Positions 7,790 through 15,619 of a DNA stretch of 64,000 nt are shown piece after piece; within the stretch, counting starts at the first letter, position 1, and each line of letters opens with the position of its first letter. Source of the stretch: Anoxypelagibacter sp902613655 (GTDB lineage: Bacteria > Pseudomonadota > Alphaproteobacteria > Pelagibacterales > Pelagibacteraceae); NCBI GenBank assembly GCA_902613655.1, contig CACMHR010000002.1:1-64000 (forward strand), given 5' to 3'. The translations under genes were made by a program, and so were the position numbers. The notes beneath the pieces were generated by a model. It searched no databases. It was not told the origin of the DNA and worked only from the letters and a program-made list of their open reading frames with translations.

Positions 7790-8706
7790 CTTTTTTTTAT
7801 AAAATTTTTTCCTGACTGTTTAAGAATTTCTTCGCCAGCAAGTTTGCCTAATACCTCTGGCTCATTTTCTTTTCCTGTTTTCGTAATGTTAAAAACCTTA
7901 GTGCCATCATCAGAGAATAATTGAGCTTTTAATTCTATATCTTTTTTATTAAGAATTGCAGTACACCCAACTGCGGTATCACAATCACCGCCTAATGTTT
8001 TTAAAAAACTTCTTTCTGCCAATGCACATGTTTCGGTCTCTTTATGATTTATTTCTTTTAAAATTTTTTTTATATGATCATCTTGAGCTCTGCATTGAAC
8101 TGCGATTATTCCTTGTCCTGCTGTTGGTAGAAAATCTTTTAATGAAAATATTTCTTTAGCATATTTTTCAAGATTTAATACTTTTAGACCTGCTAAAGCT
8201 AAAATGGCTCCATCATATTCTCCGTTTTCTATCTTTTTAATTCTACTATCTATATTTCCTCTAATGCTCTTCACTTTAATATTTCTATTTAATTGTTTTA
8301 ATTGAAGTTCCCTTCTTCTTGAACTTGATCCAATTTTCTGCCCATTTAATTCAGATAATTTTTTGAATTTTGAGGAAACTAAAGTATCCCGTGGATCATT
8401 TCTTTTTAAATATGCTTGAATAACAAGACCATCTGTTTCTACTGAGTCCAAATCCTTTAAAGAATGCACAGCGATATCTATCTCTTTAGAAATTAATTTA
8501 TCCTCTATTTCTTTGCAAAATAAATTTTTACCTCCAATTTCTGATATTTTTTTTTTATCAAATAAATCTCCAGATGTTTTTATGGTCTTTAATATAACTT
8601 CTTTGTTTAATGCTGGTTTAACGTCTAATAATAAACTATGAACCCTATTTGCATAAGCTATGGAAAGTTTGCTTCCTCTAGAACCTAAAATTATTTTATT
8701 ACTCAT
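7786..8706 (-). CDS. hemC: Hydroxymethylbilane synthase (porphobilinogen deaminase)
   Basis: HemC polymerises four porphobilinogens into hydroxymethylbilane in the cytosol. The 306-residue protein opens with IILGSRGSKLSIAYANRV and carries CKEIEDKLISKEIDIAVHSLKDL, KIGSSSRRRELQLKQL and IRGNIDSRIKKIENGEYDGAILALAGL, all strong family signatures. The cysteine that binds the dipyrromethane cofactor is in LGGDCDTAVG near residue 243. It is divergent from tsaD with only 37 bases between starts, and starts the hemC-hemD-mscS-yggT-folD run. Confidence 0.97.
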   Translation of the reverse strand: MSNKIILGSRGSKLSIAYANRVHSLLLDVKPALNKEVILKTIKTSGDLFDKKKISEIGGKNLFCKEIEDKLISKEIDIAVHSLKDLDSVETDGLVIQAYLKRNDPRDTLVSSKFKKLSELNGQKIGSSSRRRELQLKQLNRNIKVKSIRGNIDSRIKKIENGEYDGAILALAGLKVLNLEKYAKEIFSLKDFLPTAGQGIIAVQCRAQDDHIKKILKEINHKETETCALAERSFLKTLGGDCDTAVGCTAILNKKDIELKAQLFSDDGTKVFNITKTGKENEPEVLGKLAGEEILKQSGKNFIKKR

Positions 8707-8743
8707 TTATATATATAGATTTATATTTTATAATATCTAATTA

Positions 8744-9820
8744 ATGAAAAAAAAACTTACTTTTTTGGGAATTGAAACCAGTTGTGACGAAACTTCTGCA
8801 TCAGTTGTGCAGGAAAATAATGAAGGAACTGCCTCAGTTTTATCAAATATTGTTTCCAGTCAAATAAAAGAACATAAAAAATTTGGAGGAATAGTTCCTG
8901 AAATTGCGGCTAGAGCTCACATAGAAAATATCGATTTAATAATCCAAGAGGCAATTGATAAAAGTAAAAAGAAAATAAAAGATTTTGATGGTATAGCCGC
9001 TACAAGAGGACCTGGTTTAGTTGTTTGTTTAAATATTGGTTTCAGCATAGGAAAGAGCATCTCTGCTTTCGCAGGTAAAAAATTTTTTCCTATAAACCAT
9101 TTAGAAGGACATGTTTTAAGTCCCGGTATTGAAAATAAAATATCTTTTCCCTATTTGGTTTTATTAGTTTCGGGTGGGCATTCTCAATTTTTAATTGCCA
9201 AGGGATTAAATAACTATAAACAAATTGGAACAACTATAGATGATGCTGTGGGGGAGGCTTTTGATAAGACTTCTAAAATTTTAGATTTAGGTTACCCCGG
9301 TGGACCAAATGTTGAAAAATTTGCAAAAAAAGGAAATAAAGACAGTTACAAACTCCCTCTTCCAATTATAAATAAAGGTGGTTGTAATTTGTCTTTAGCG
9401 GGTCTTAAAACCGATGTTTTGAGAAAATCAAAAAATATAAAAACAAATCAAGATAGATTTGACTTAGCAGCATCTTTTCAAGAAACTATAAACAAAATTC
9501 TGGTAAAAAAAACCGAAATTGCAATGAGGGAATTTGATAAGGAAATTTCAAGCAGAAATTTGAAATCATTTGTTGTAGTTGGGGGTGTTGCTGCAAATGA
9601 AAGTATAAGAAATAATTTAAAAAAAATATCAAAAAAAATGAATTATAGATGTATTTTTCCATCAAAAGAATTTTGTGGTGATAACGCAGCAATGATTGCG
9701 TGGGCTGGAATACAAAGATTTAAAAAAAAATTATATGAAAAAGAAAATGGGATTGTAAAATCAAGATGGCCTTTGGACAGAAATGCTCCTTTTCTTAAAG
9801 GGCCTGGACTTAAACTCTAA
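8744..9820 (+). CDS. tsaD: tRNA N6-threonylcarbamoyladenosine transferase
   Basis: TsaD transfers the threonylcarbamoyl group to A37 of ANN-decoding tRNAs, together with TsaB/TsaE. The 358-residue protein starts GIETSCDETSAS (residues 9-20) and has VPEIAARAHIENI at 51-63, iron/metal ligands His119 and His123 in INHLEGH, LVSGGHSQFL at 141-150, DDAVGEAFDK near 167 and the C-terminal GVAANESIRNNL and CGDNAAMIAWAG. It starts divergently from hemC. The stop overlaps the next ATG (taATG), coupling it to the EVE-domain gene. Confidence 0.97.
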   Translation: MKKKLTFLGIETSCDETSASVVQENNEGTASVLSNIVSSQIKEHKKFGGIVPEIAARAHIENIDLIIQEAIDKSKKKIKDFDGIAATRGPGLVVCLNIGFSIGKSISAFAGKKFFPINHLEGHVLSPGIENKISFPYLVLLVSGGHSQFLIAKGLNNYKQIGTTIDDAVGEAFDKTSKILDLGYPGGPNVEKFAKKGNKDSYKLPLPIINKGGCNLSLAGLKTDVLRKSKNIKTNQDRFDLAASFQETINKILVKKTEIAMREFDKEISSRNLKSFVVVGGVAANESIRNNLKKISKKMNYRCIFPSKEFCGDNAAMIAWAGIQRFKKKLYEKENGIVKSRWPLDRNAPFLKGPGLKL

Positions 9821-10239
9821 TGCAATATTGGTTATTAAAATCTGAACCAGATGTTTGGTCAATAGAACAGCAAAGAAAATCTGGATCAAAAGGTGTGTCT
9901 TGGGATGGTGTTAGAAATTATCAAGCAGCTAATAATCTAAAAAAAATGAGATTGAATGATCTATGTTTTTTTTATCATTCAAATATTGGTAAAGAGATTG
10001 TTGGGACTGTAAAAGTTATTAAAGAAGCATTTATTGATAAAACTGACAAAAAGAAAAGGTTTGTAGCTGTTCAGGTCAGGTTTGTTGAAAAATTTAATTC
10101 TACAATTTCTCTTGAAAAGATTAAAAAAAACAAGGCTATTTCTCATCTGCCCCTTATAAAACAGAGCAGATTATCTGTAATGCCTATAGACTATAAAAGC
10201 TGGAAAATTATATGCAAGATGGGTAAGATAAATTCCTAA
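9820..10239 (+). CDS. EVE domain-containing protein
   Basis: The 139-residue single-domain protein has the EVE/PUA-like signatures YWLLKSEPDVWSIEQ at the start, WDGVRNYQAANNLKKM near residue 28, DLCFFYHSN near 48-56, and a C-terminal LSVMPIDYKSWKII. EVE domains recognise modified bases in RNA or DNA. In alphaproteobacteria a stand-alone EVE gene directly after tsaD is common, which fits an RNA-modification context, but the ligand is not readable here. The start overlaps the tsaD stop; the next gene follows after 20 bases. Confidence 0.9.
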   Translation: MQYWLLKSEPDVWSIEQQRKSGSKGVSWDGVRNYQAANNLKKMRLNDLCFFYHSNIGKEIVGTVKVIKEAFIDKTDKKKRFVAVQVRFVEKFNSTISLEKIKKNKAISHLPLIKQSRLSVMPIDYKSWKIICKMGKINS

Positions 10240-10259
10240 TTTCATAAATGGAATAAAAG

Positions 10260-12341
10260 ATGGCAAAAAGAAGCAAAAAGAAAAAGTCAAAAAAAAGAGG
10301 TAAAAAACTTTTTAAAAAAAGAAAACTCAATAGTAAAAAGAAAAAATCTTTTAAAAAAGGAAAAATAACAAGAAAAAAAGTTTCTAAAGAAACAAAAGAT
10401 GTTGATGGTAATTTAGTTTTCAAAGTTCCAGAAAAATGGTCTAAGCAAGCTTATGTAAACAAATCACAGTATGAAAAAAAATATAGATTTTCTATAAAAA
10501 ATAATGAAGATTTCTGGGCAAAAGAAGGTAAAAGAATAAATTGGATAAAGCCTTATACAAAAATAAAAGATGTAAAATATAGTAAAGAAGATGTTCATAT
10601 CAAATGGTATTATGATGGAACTTTAAATGCCTCAGCAAATTGCATAGATAGGCATCTGGAAAAAAAGAGTAACAAGCCAGCTATAATTTGGGTGGGTGAT
10701 GATCCAAGTGACTCAAAAAAAATATCGTACAAAGAGTTACATAAAAATGTTTGCAAAGTTGCAAATGGTTTAAGGAGTTTGGGTATACAAAAAGGTGATC
10801 GAGTAACGATTTATCTTACTATGATACCTGAACTGGCTTATACGATGTTAGCTTGTACTAGAATTGGTGCTATTCACTCTATAATCTTTGGAGGATTTTC
10901 TCCCGATTCAATAGCAACAAGGATAAATGATTGTGAGTCAGACTACGTCATAACGGCAGATGAGGGTGTGAGGGGTGGCAAAATAATTCCACTTAAGAAA
11001 ATTGCAGATGAAGCGATGATGCAATGTCCGAACGTAAAAAAGTGTGTTGTGGTTAAAAGAACTGGAAATTCCGTAAACTGGGATGATGAAAGGGATATAT
11101 CTTATGATGAAATGATTAAAAATGTTTCTGACAAATGTCCTCCTGAAGAAATGAATGCTGAAGATCCAATGTTTATTCTTTATACCTCTGGTTCAACTGG
11201 AAAGCCAAAAGGAGTTTTACATACTACGGGCGGTTATATGGTCTATGCATCCATGACTCATCAATACATATTTGATTATAAACCAAAAGATATTTATTTT
11301 TGTAGTGCGGATATTGGGTGGGTAACTGGTCATAGTTATATTGTTTATGGTCCACTCTCGAATGGTGCAACGACTATTATGTTTGAAGGGGTTCCTACTT
11401 ATCCCGACAGTTCAAGATGGTGGCAAATAATAGATAAATATAAAGTTAATATTTTTTATACTGCTCCAACAGCAATTCGGGCACTGATGCGAGAAGGTAA
11501 TGATCCTGTAAAAAAAACAAGCAGAAAATCATTGAAATTACTTGGTACTGTTGGTGAACCGATAAATCCAGAAGCTTGGATGTGGTACTACAAAGTCGTT
11601 GGAGATTCTAAATGCCCAATCGTTGACACATGGTGGCAAACTGAAACCGGTGGAATATTAATTTCACCGCAGCCTGGAGCAATCAATTTAAAACCAGGGT
11701 CTGCTACAAAACCTTTTTATGGGATTAAACCAGCTATTGTCGACGAAAATGGAAAAGTAATAAAAGGAGCAGGCAAAGGCAGACTTTGTATGCTTCAATC
11801 CTGGCCTGGTCAGATGAGAACAGTTTATGGAGACCATGAAAGATTTATAAAAACATATTTTTCACAATTTGATGGAAAGTACTTTACTGGTGATGGGTGT
11901 AGACGTGATAAAGATGGATATTATTGGATAACAGGAAGAGTTGATGATGTTATAATAGTTTCAGGTCATAATTTAGGAACCGCAGAAATTGAAAGTGCGT
12001 TTGTTGCTCACACAAAAGTTGCTGAAGCTGCAGTTGTTGGATTTCCCCATGATATTAAAGGAAACGGACTTTATTGCTATGTTACTCTTAACGCTGGAGA
12101 AAACCCAGATGGAGACTTAGAGAGAGAACTAAAATTGTGGGTCCGAAAACAAATCGGTCCAATAGCTACACCAGATCATATTCAATTTTCACCAGGACTA
12201 CCAAAAACAAGGTCAGGAAAAATCATGAGAAGAATTTTGAGAAAAATTGCTGCCAACGAACATCATGATTTAGGAGACACCACAACACTGGCAGATCCTT
12301 CTGTGGTGGACTCATTAGTTGAAAATAGAAAGAATAAATAA
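10260..12341 (+). CDS. acs: Acetyl-CoA synthetase with Lys-rich N-terminal extension
   Basis: Acs makes acetyl-CoA from acetate, ATP and CoA via acetyl-AMP. The 693-residue protein has the AMP-binding core YTSGSTGKPKGV (about 308-319), VGEPINPEAW, DTWWQTETGG (about 459-468), YFTGDGCRRDKDGYYWITGRVDDVI and the C-terminal PKTRSGKIMRR whose Lys is the usual acetylation switch. The first 46 residues are unusual: almost wholly Lys/Arg/Ser with no Met inside, so an in-frame ATG start further down is not available until about residue 190. The homologous core begins only near residue 55 (PEKW..AYV). The extension looks genuine. Nearby Na+ symporters make acetate or short organic acid uptake plausible. 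Confidence 0.95.
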   Translation: MAKRSKKKKSKKRGKKLFKKRKLNSKKKKSFKKGKITRKKVSKETKDVDGNLVFKVPEKWSKQAYVNKSQYEKKYRFSIKNNEDFWAKEGKRINWIKPYTKIKDVKYSKEDVHIKWYYDGTLNASANCIDRHLEKKSNKPAIIWVGDDPSDSKKISYKELHKNVCKVANGLRSLGIQKGDRVTIYLTMIPELAYTMLACTRIGAIHSIIFGGFSPDSIATRINDCESDYVITADEGVRGGKIIPLKKIADEAMMQCPNVKKCVVVKRTGNSVNWDDERDISYDEMIKNVSDKCPPEEMNAEDPMFILYTSGSTGKPKGVLHTTGGYMVYASMTHQYIFDYKPKDIYFCSADIGWVTGHSYIVYGPLSNGATTIMFEGVPTYPDSSRWWQIIDKYKVNIFYTAPTAIRALMREGNDPVKKTSRKSLKLLGTVGEPINPEAWMWYYKVVGDSKCPIVDTWWQTETGGILISPQPGAINLKPGSATKPFYGIKPAIVDENGKVIKGAGKGRLCMLQSWPGQMRTVYGDHERFIKTYFSQFDGKYFTGDGCRRDKDGYYWITGRVDDVIIVSGHNLGTAEIESAFVAHTKVAEAAVVGFPHDIKGNGLYCYVTLNAGENPDGDLERELKLWVRKQIGPIATPDHIQFSPGLPKTRSGKIMRRILRKIAANEHHDLGDTTTLADPSVVDSLVENRKNK

Positions 12342-12343
12342 TT

Positions 12344-12976
12344 CTAGGTATTACTAAATTTATTAGTTAATCTCTTAAACTCGTTTTGGACATTGTTCCA
12401 TTTTAAAAACATAGAATTAATTACTATTTTTTTGTCTAACTTTTTCAATTCATCTGCTATAGGAGACCAGTTATAAAGTTCATTGCAACAATACTCAAAT
12501 GGTTTTGAGTTATAATAATTTGACCAATCAATATTTGGATATCTTGTGTTAAATTCCTTTGTTGCACCCTCATATGCATCCAAAATCATTCCATTTGCTT
12601 TTTCTGAATTTAAAATTTGAAAAAAAACTTTATTTGCATCATCTATTTTTTCAATTTTTTTTTCTTTATATAAAAAAGAGAAACAGAAAAAAGTACAATC
12701 AATCAAAGAGGCAGCATAAATATGCCATTTGGCAATGTTAATAGAGTTTAAAAAATCTTTATCTTCAAACATAATCACATGCTTTGCTCCCATTCTTGTT
12801 TTGAGATATCCATACAAAGTCATTTGGCTAACTTGTGCTGACTGTTCTTGAATAAAATTTTTAACCTGATCAACAGACTTTATCGGACGATATTTCGTGA
12901 AGAGACGCTTCAGAGGAAACAGGTATTTTTGTATATCTTTTAGATTCAATTTCACGTTGTATTTACCATTTATCAA
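12344..12976 (-). CDS. Conserved hypothetical protein, 210 aa
   Basis: This is a soluble protein without signal peptide or membrane segments. Recognisable features are VDQVKNFIQEQSAQVSQMTLYGYLKTRMG near residues 35-63, a Trp/His/Tyr-rich segment around 80-90 and paired cysteines in FEYCCNELYNWSPIADELKKLD near 164-185. Similar proteins of unknown function are familiar from alphaproteobacteria (from memory). No catalytic motif is visible. The start is uncertain: TTG at 12976 is the farthest start, and a GTG at 12955 is an alternative; no ATG exists in frame near the beginning. It converges on acs with 2 bases between stops and is divergent from the DUF4212/SSS operon, an arrangement that hints at, but does not prove, a link with organic-acid metabolism. 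Confidence 0.65.
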   Translation of the reverse strand: MINGKYNVKLNLKDIQKYLFPLKRLFTKYRPIKSVDQVKNFIQEQSAQVSQMTLYGYLKTRMGAKHVIMFEDKDFLNSINIAKWHIYAASLIDCTFFCFSFLYKEKKIEKIDDANKVFFQILNSEKANGMILDAYEGATKEFNTRYPNIDWSNYYNSKPFEYCCNELYNWSPIADELKKLDKKIVINSMFLKWNNVQNEFKRLTNKFSNT

Positions 12977-13046
12977 ACTATTTTACCCATTAAAAGGGTG
13001 GTATTTTGTAATTTCAAGAGATTTTTTGACTTTTAATTGACGTTGA

Positions 13047-13089
13047 TTTGGGTATGCTTCCCCAAAACTCTTAACAAATTAAAGGGAGG
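13047..13089 (+). promoter_or_regulatory. Leader hairpin with competing Shine-Dalgarno pairing
   Basis: Upstream of the DUF4212 gene, TTTGGG (13047-13052) and CCCAAA (13061-13066) form a 6-bp stem with an 8-base loop. The ribosome site GGGAGG (13084-13089) is unusually strong for this window. CTTCCC (13057-13062) can pair with that GGGAGG with one G-U, and it overlaps the right arm of the hairpin. The two structures are mutually exclusive, as in translational switches. No convincing -35/-10 pair with proper spacing was found in 12977-13046. Confidence 0.4.
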
Positions 13090-13095
13090 AAAGAC

Positions 13096-13356
13096 ATGTC
13101 AAACAAAGAAGCACATTGGCAAAAGACCAAAAACCATATGTTTGTAACATTGGCTATTTGGTTCTTTTTCTCAATAGTAATATTTATGTTCGGCTCGTCG
13201 GTAAACGAGGGATCGTTTCTTGGTTACCCATTAGCTTATTATATGTCAGCACAAGGATCTCTTGCTGCTTTCGTAATTTTAATCTTTTGGTTTGCTAACA
13301 AACAGGAGAAAATTGACGACGAACACGGATATGGTGGCGAAAAGGAGGATGACTAA
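13096..13356 (+). CDS. DUF4212 small subunit of Na+:solute symporter
   Basis: The 86-residue protein starts KEAHWQKTKNHMF and has two membrane helices (about 15-35 and 46-66), then a charged, acidic tail. This is the small-subunit type (DUF4212, sodium/substrate symporter small subunit) found with the VC_2705-type large subunit. The start is marked by GGGAGG 7 bases upstream. The stop overlaps the ATG of the large subunit by one base (taATG), so equimolar synthesis is likely. It probably assembles with the large subunit in the inner membrane. Confidence 0.92.
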   Translation: MSNKEAHWQKTKNHMFVTLAIWFFFSIVIFMFGSSVNEGSFLGYPLAYYMSAQGSLAAFVILIFWFANKQEKIDDEHGYGGEKEDD

Positions 13357-15191
13357 TGTTTAAAGGTGGTTTTATACAAAACCTTCCTAAGATCTACGGT
13401 CTATACACCGGAGGTTTCTTAGTATTCATCTTATTGATGGCAGTACTAGAATCTGCAGGTGTTAGCGCAGCAAATATAGGAATTATGTTTGTAGCCTTTA
13501 CAGTGTTAATATACGCACTGATCGGTTACTTATCTAGAACTATTCAAGTTGACGCTTACTACGTAGCGGGAAGACAAGTACCAACAGTATTTAACGGAAT
13601 GGCGACGGCTGCTGACTGGATGTCAGGTGCATCGTTTGTTGCGATGGCTGGTGGTATTTATTTTGGTGGCTATACTTACATGGCATTCTTAGTTGGATGG
13701 ACTGGTGGATACGTATTAGTATCTACTCTGTTAGCACCATATTTAAGAAAATTTGGTTGTTATACTGTACCGGACTTTATTGGAACTAGATACGGCGGAA
13801 ATCTTCCAAGATTTTGCGCAACTTTAGTTTTAGTATTAGCTTCATTCACTTACGTGACGGCACAAATTAATGCTACTGGAACAATTGCATCAAGAGCTTT
13901 ACAAATTCCATTTGAACTTGGAGTTTGGGTTGGTCTAGTTAGTATTTTAATGTGTTCAATGTTAGGTGGTATGAGAGCTGTTACTTGGACACAAGTAGCC
14001 CAGTACATCGTACTTATAACAGCATACTTGATACCAGTATTCTGGATGGGAAGCAAATTGGGTAATCCATTCCCACACTTTATGCTTGGTGATGAAGTAC
14101 AACGTTTAGCTGACCTAGAGGCTCAGTACGGGTTAACTAAGAACACAGCGGCTGCTATTAAAGAAGCCGGTGTTCCTGGTGGATTAAAATATATTTCTAA
14201 TCCTCACTCTGATGTGCCTGCGGGAGCAATGAAAGCATGGAGTTACTTATCGCTTGCGATCTGTATGATGGTTGGAACTGCATCGTTACCTCATATTTTA
14301 ATGAGATACTTTACAACTCCTTCTGTTAAATCAGCAAGAAAATCAGTGGCTTGGTCACTGTTCTTTATCTTCTTGCTTTATTTCTCTGCGCCAATGCTAG
14401 CAACACTATCTAAACTACAGTTAATGGATCCAAACTTACCTACTGCGATTATTGGAAAATCAATTGCAGAAGTGCAGAGTATACCATGGGTTCAAAACTG
14501 GTCTGCAGTAAAACAAGTGTTTATTGCTGACTTCAACGGTGATGGAATATTACAGTTGAACGAATGGTTTATGAGAGGTGACGTAGTAGTATTAGCGACT
14601 CCTGAAGTTGCTGGTTTACCTTACGTTATTTCTGGATTAGTTGCTGCAGGTGGTATGGCTGCTGCCATGTCAACTGCCGATGGATTAGTTTTAGCGATAT
14701 CAAACTGTTTATCACATGATATCTACTACAAAATAATCGATCCGAAAGCTGACGTTAAGAAAAGGCTAATCGTAGCTCGTGTACTTCTAGTAGTGATAGG
14801 TGCTGCCGCTGCTTACATCTCTTCAATGAGATTAACAAGCATTCTGGGAGCAGTAGCTTGGGCATTCGACTTTGCGATGTCAGGCTTATTCTTTCCACTT
14901 GTACTTGGTGTATGGTGGAAGAGAGCTACTAAAGAAGGTGCGGTTGCAGGAATACTTGCAGGTCTAATCTCTGGTACAGCATATCTAATTTATGTTGGAC
15001 CTAAGTTTATGGCGAATACTCCATGGCTTGGAATTGACCACTTAAGATTTGGTATTATAGGAGCATCAGTAAGCTTAATTGCAATGGTTGTAGTAAGCTT
15101 AATGACTAAAGAACCTAGTAGTGCTATTCAAAAGATGGTTGATGATGTTAGGGTACCTAGCGGAAGAGCTATTCTTGGAAAACAACACTAA
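13356..15191 (+). CDS. Na+:solute symporter large subunit with EF-hand-like loop
   Basis: This is a 611-residue sodium:solute symporter (SSS, VC_2705 subfamily, related to acetate permease ActP) with about 13 hydrophobic segments. Typical stretches are YYVAGRQVPTVFNGMATAADWMSGASF (residues 69-95), GGMRAVTWTQVAQYIVL and GLVAAGGMAAAMSTADGLVLAISN. In a large loop, residues 392-403 read D-F-N-G-D-G-I-L-Q-L-N-E, a perfect EF-hand calcium loop pattern. Codons are visibly richer in G/C at third positions than most neighbours, as expected of a highly expressed gene. It pairs with the DUF4212 gene and ends at a strong terminator; with acs nearby, acetate or another short carboxylate is the likely substrate, which is an inference. 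Confidence 0.93.
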   Translation: MFKGGFIQNLPKIYGLYTGGFLVFILLMAVLESAGVSAANIGIMFVAFTVLIYALIGYLSRTIQVDAYYVAGRQVPTVFNGMATAADWMSGASFVAMAGGIYFGGYTYMAFLVGWTGGYVLVSTLLAPYLRKFGCYTVPDFIGTRYGGNLPRFCATLVLVLASFTYVTAQINATGTIASRALQIPFELGVWVGLVSILMCSMLGGMRAVTWTQVAQYIVLITAYLIPVFWMGSKLGNPFPHFMLGDEVQRLADLEAQYGLTKNTAAAIKEAGVPGGLKYISNPHSDVPAGAMKAWSYLSLAICMMVGTASLPHILMRYFTTPSVKSARKSVAWSLFFIFLLYFSAPMLATLSKLQLMDPNLPTAIIGKSIAEVQSIPWVQNWSAVKQVFIADFNGDGILQLNEWFMRGDVVVLATPEVAGLPYVISGLVAAGGMAAAMSTADGLVLAISNCLSHDIYYKIIDPKADVKKRLIVARVLLVVIGAAAAYISSMRLTSILGAVAWAFDFAMSGLFFPLVLGVWWKRATKEGAVAGILAGLISGTAYLIYVGPKFMANTPWLGIDHLRFGIIGASVSLIAMVVVSLMTKEPSSAIQKMVDDVRVPSGRAILGKQH

Positions 15192-15209
15192 ATAATTATT
15201 TTATTTATA

Positions 15210-15241
15210 AAAAGGGGCGATTTATTCGCCCCTTTTTTTTT
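15210..15241 (+). terminator. Rho-independent terminator after the symporter operon
   Basis: GGGGCGA (15214-15220) and TCGCCCC (15226-15232) form a GC-rich stem that extends through flanking A4/T4, with a 5-base loop (tttat) and a run of T to 15241. It stands 19 bases after the symporter stop and closes the DUF4212-symporter transcription unit. It is the strongest terminator in the window. Confidence 0.95.
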
Positions 15242-15277
15242 GCTTTTAGCAATCAACTTCCCATGCTAATTTAGTTA

Positions 15278-15613
15278 ATGCCAATTTGGATATTAATTTT
15301 AGATTACATATTAGGAATTATAATGTGGACTTTAATTGGAAGATCCGCAATGAATATTTTTCAAAGAGAAGACTCAAATTTCTTTTTTATGAAGGCTTTT
15401 GTGAAATTAACAAATCCAATATTAAAAATGTTTAGATTTATTACTCCAAGTTTCATTATTCCACTTTTCATTCCTCTATATGTCGCTTGGTTTTTTTATA
15501 TGTTTCGTTTTTATGCTATGCCATACATGCTTGGATATGATGTAATGGGCATGCTTTCATTTCCACTAGAAAGTGATATTGCAAAAGAAATTTATAGATT
15601 GTTTAGCAAATAA
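15278..15613 (+). CDS. YggT-like small membrane protein
   Basis: The 111-residue membrane protein has an N-terminal helix (about 3-22), then KLTNPILKMFRFITPSFIIP resembling the YggT hallmark (DPxLxPxRxxxP), and a second helix region around 63-85. It lies between the symporter operon terminator and the second SSS gene, 6 bases before the latter, so it is probably co-transcribed with it. Comparable small membrane proteins next to SSS symporters are familiar from alphaproteobacteria (from memory); a role as partner subunit is an inference. Confidence 0.8.
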   Translation: MPIWILILDYILGIIMWTLIGRSAMNIFQREDSNFFFMKAFVKLTNPILKMFRFITPSFIIPLFIPLYVAWFFYMFRFYAMPYMLGYDVMGMLSFPLESDIAKEIYRLFSK

Positions 15614-15619
15614 TTTGAA

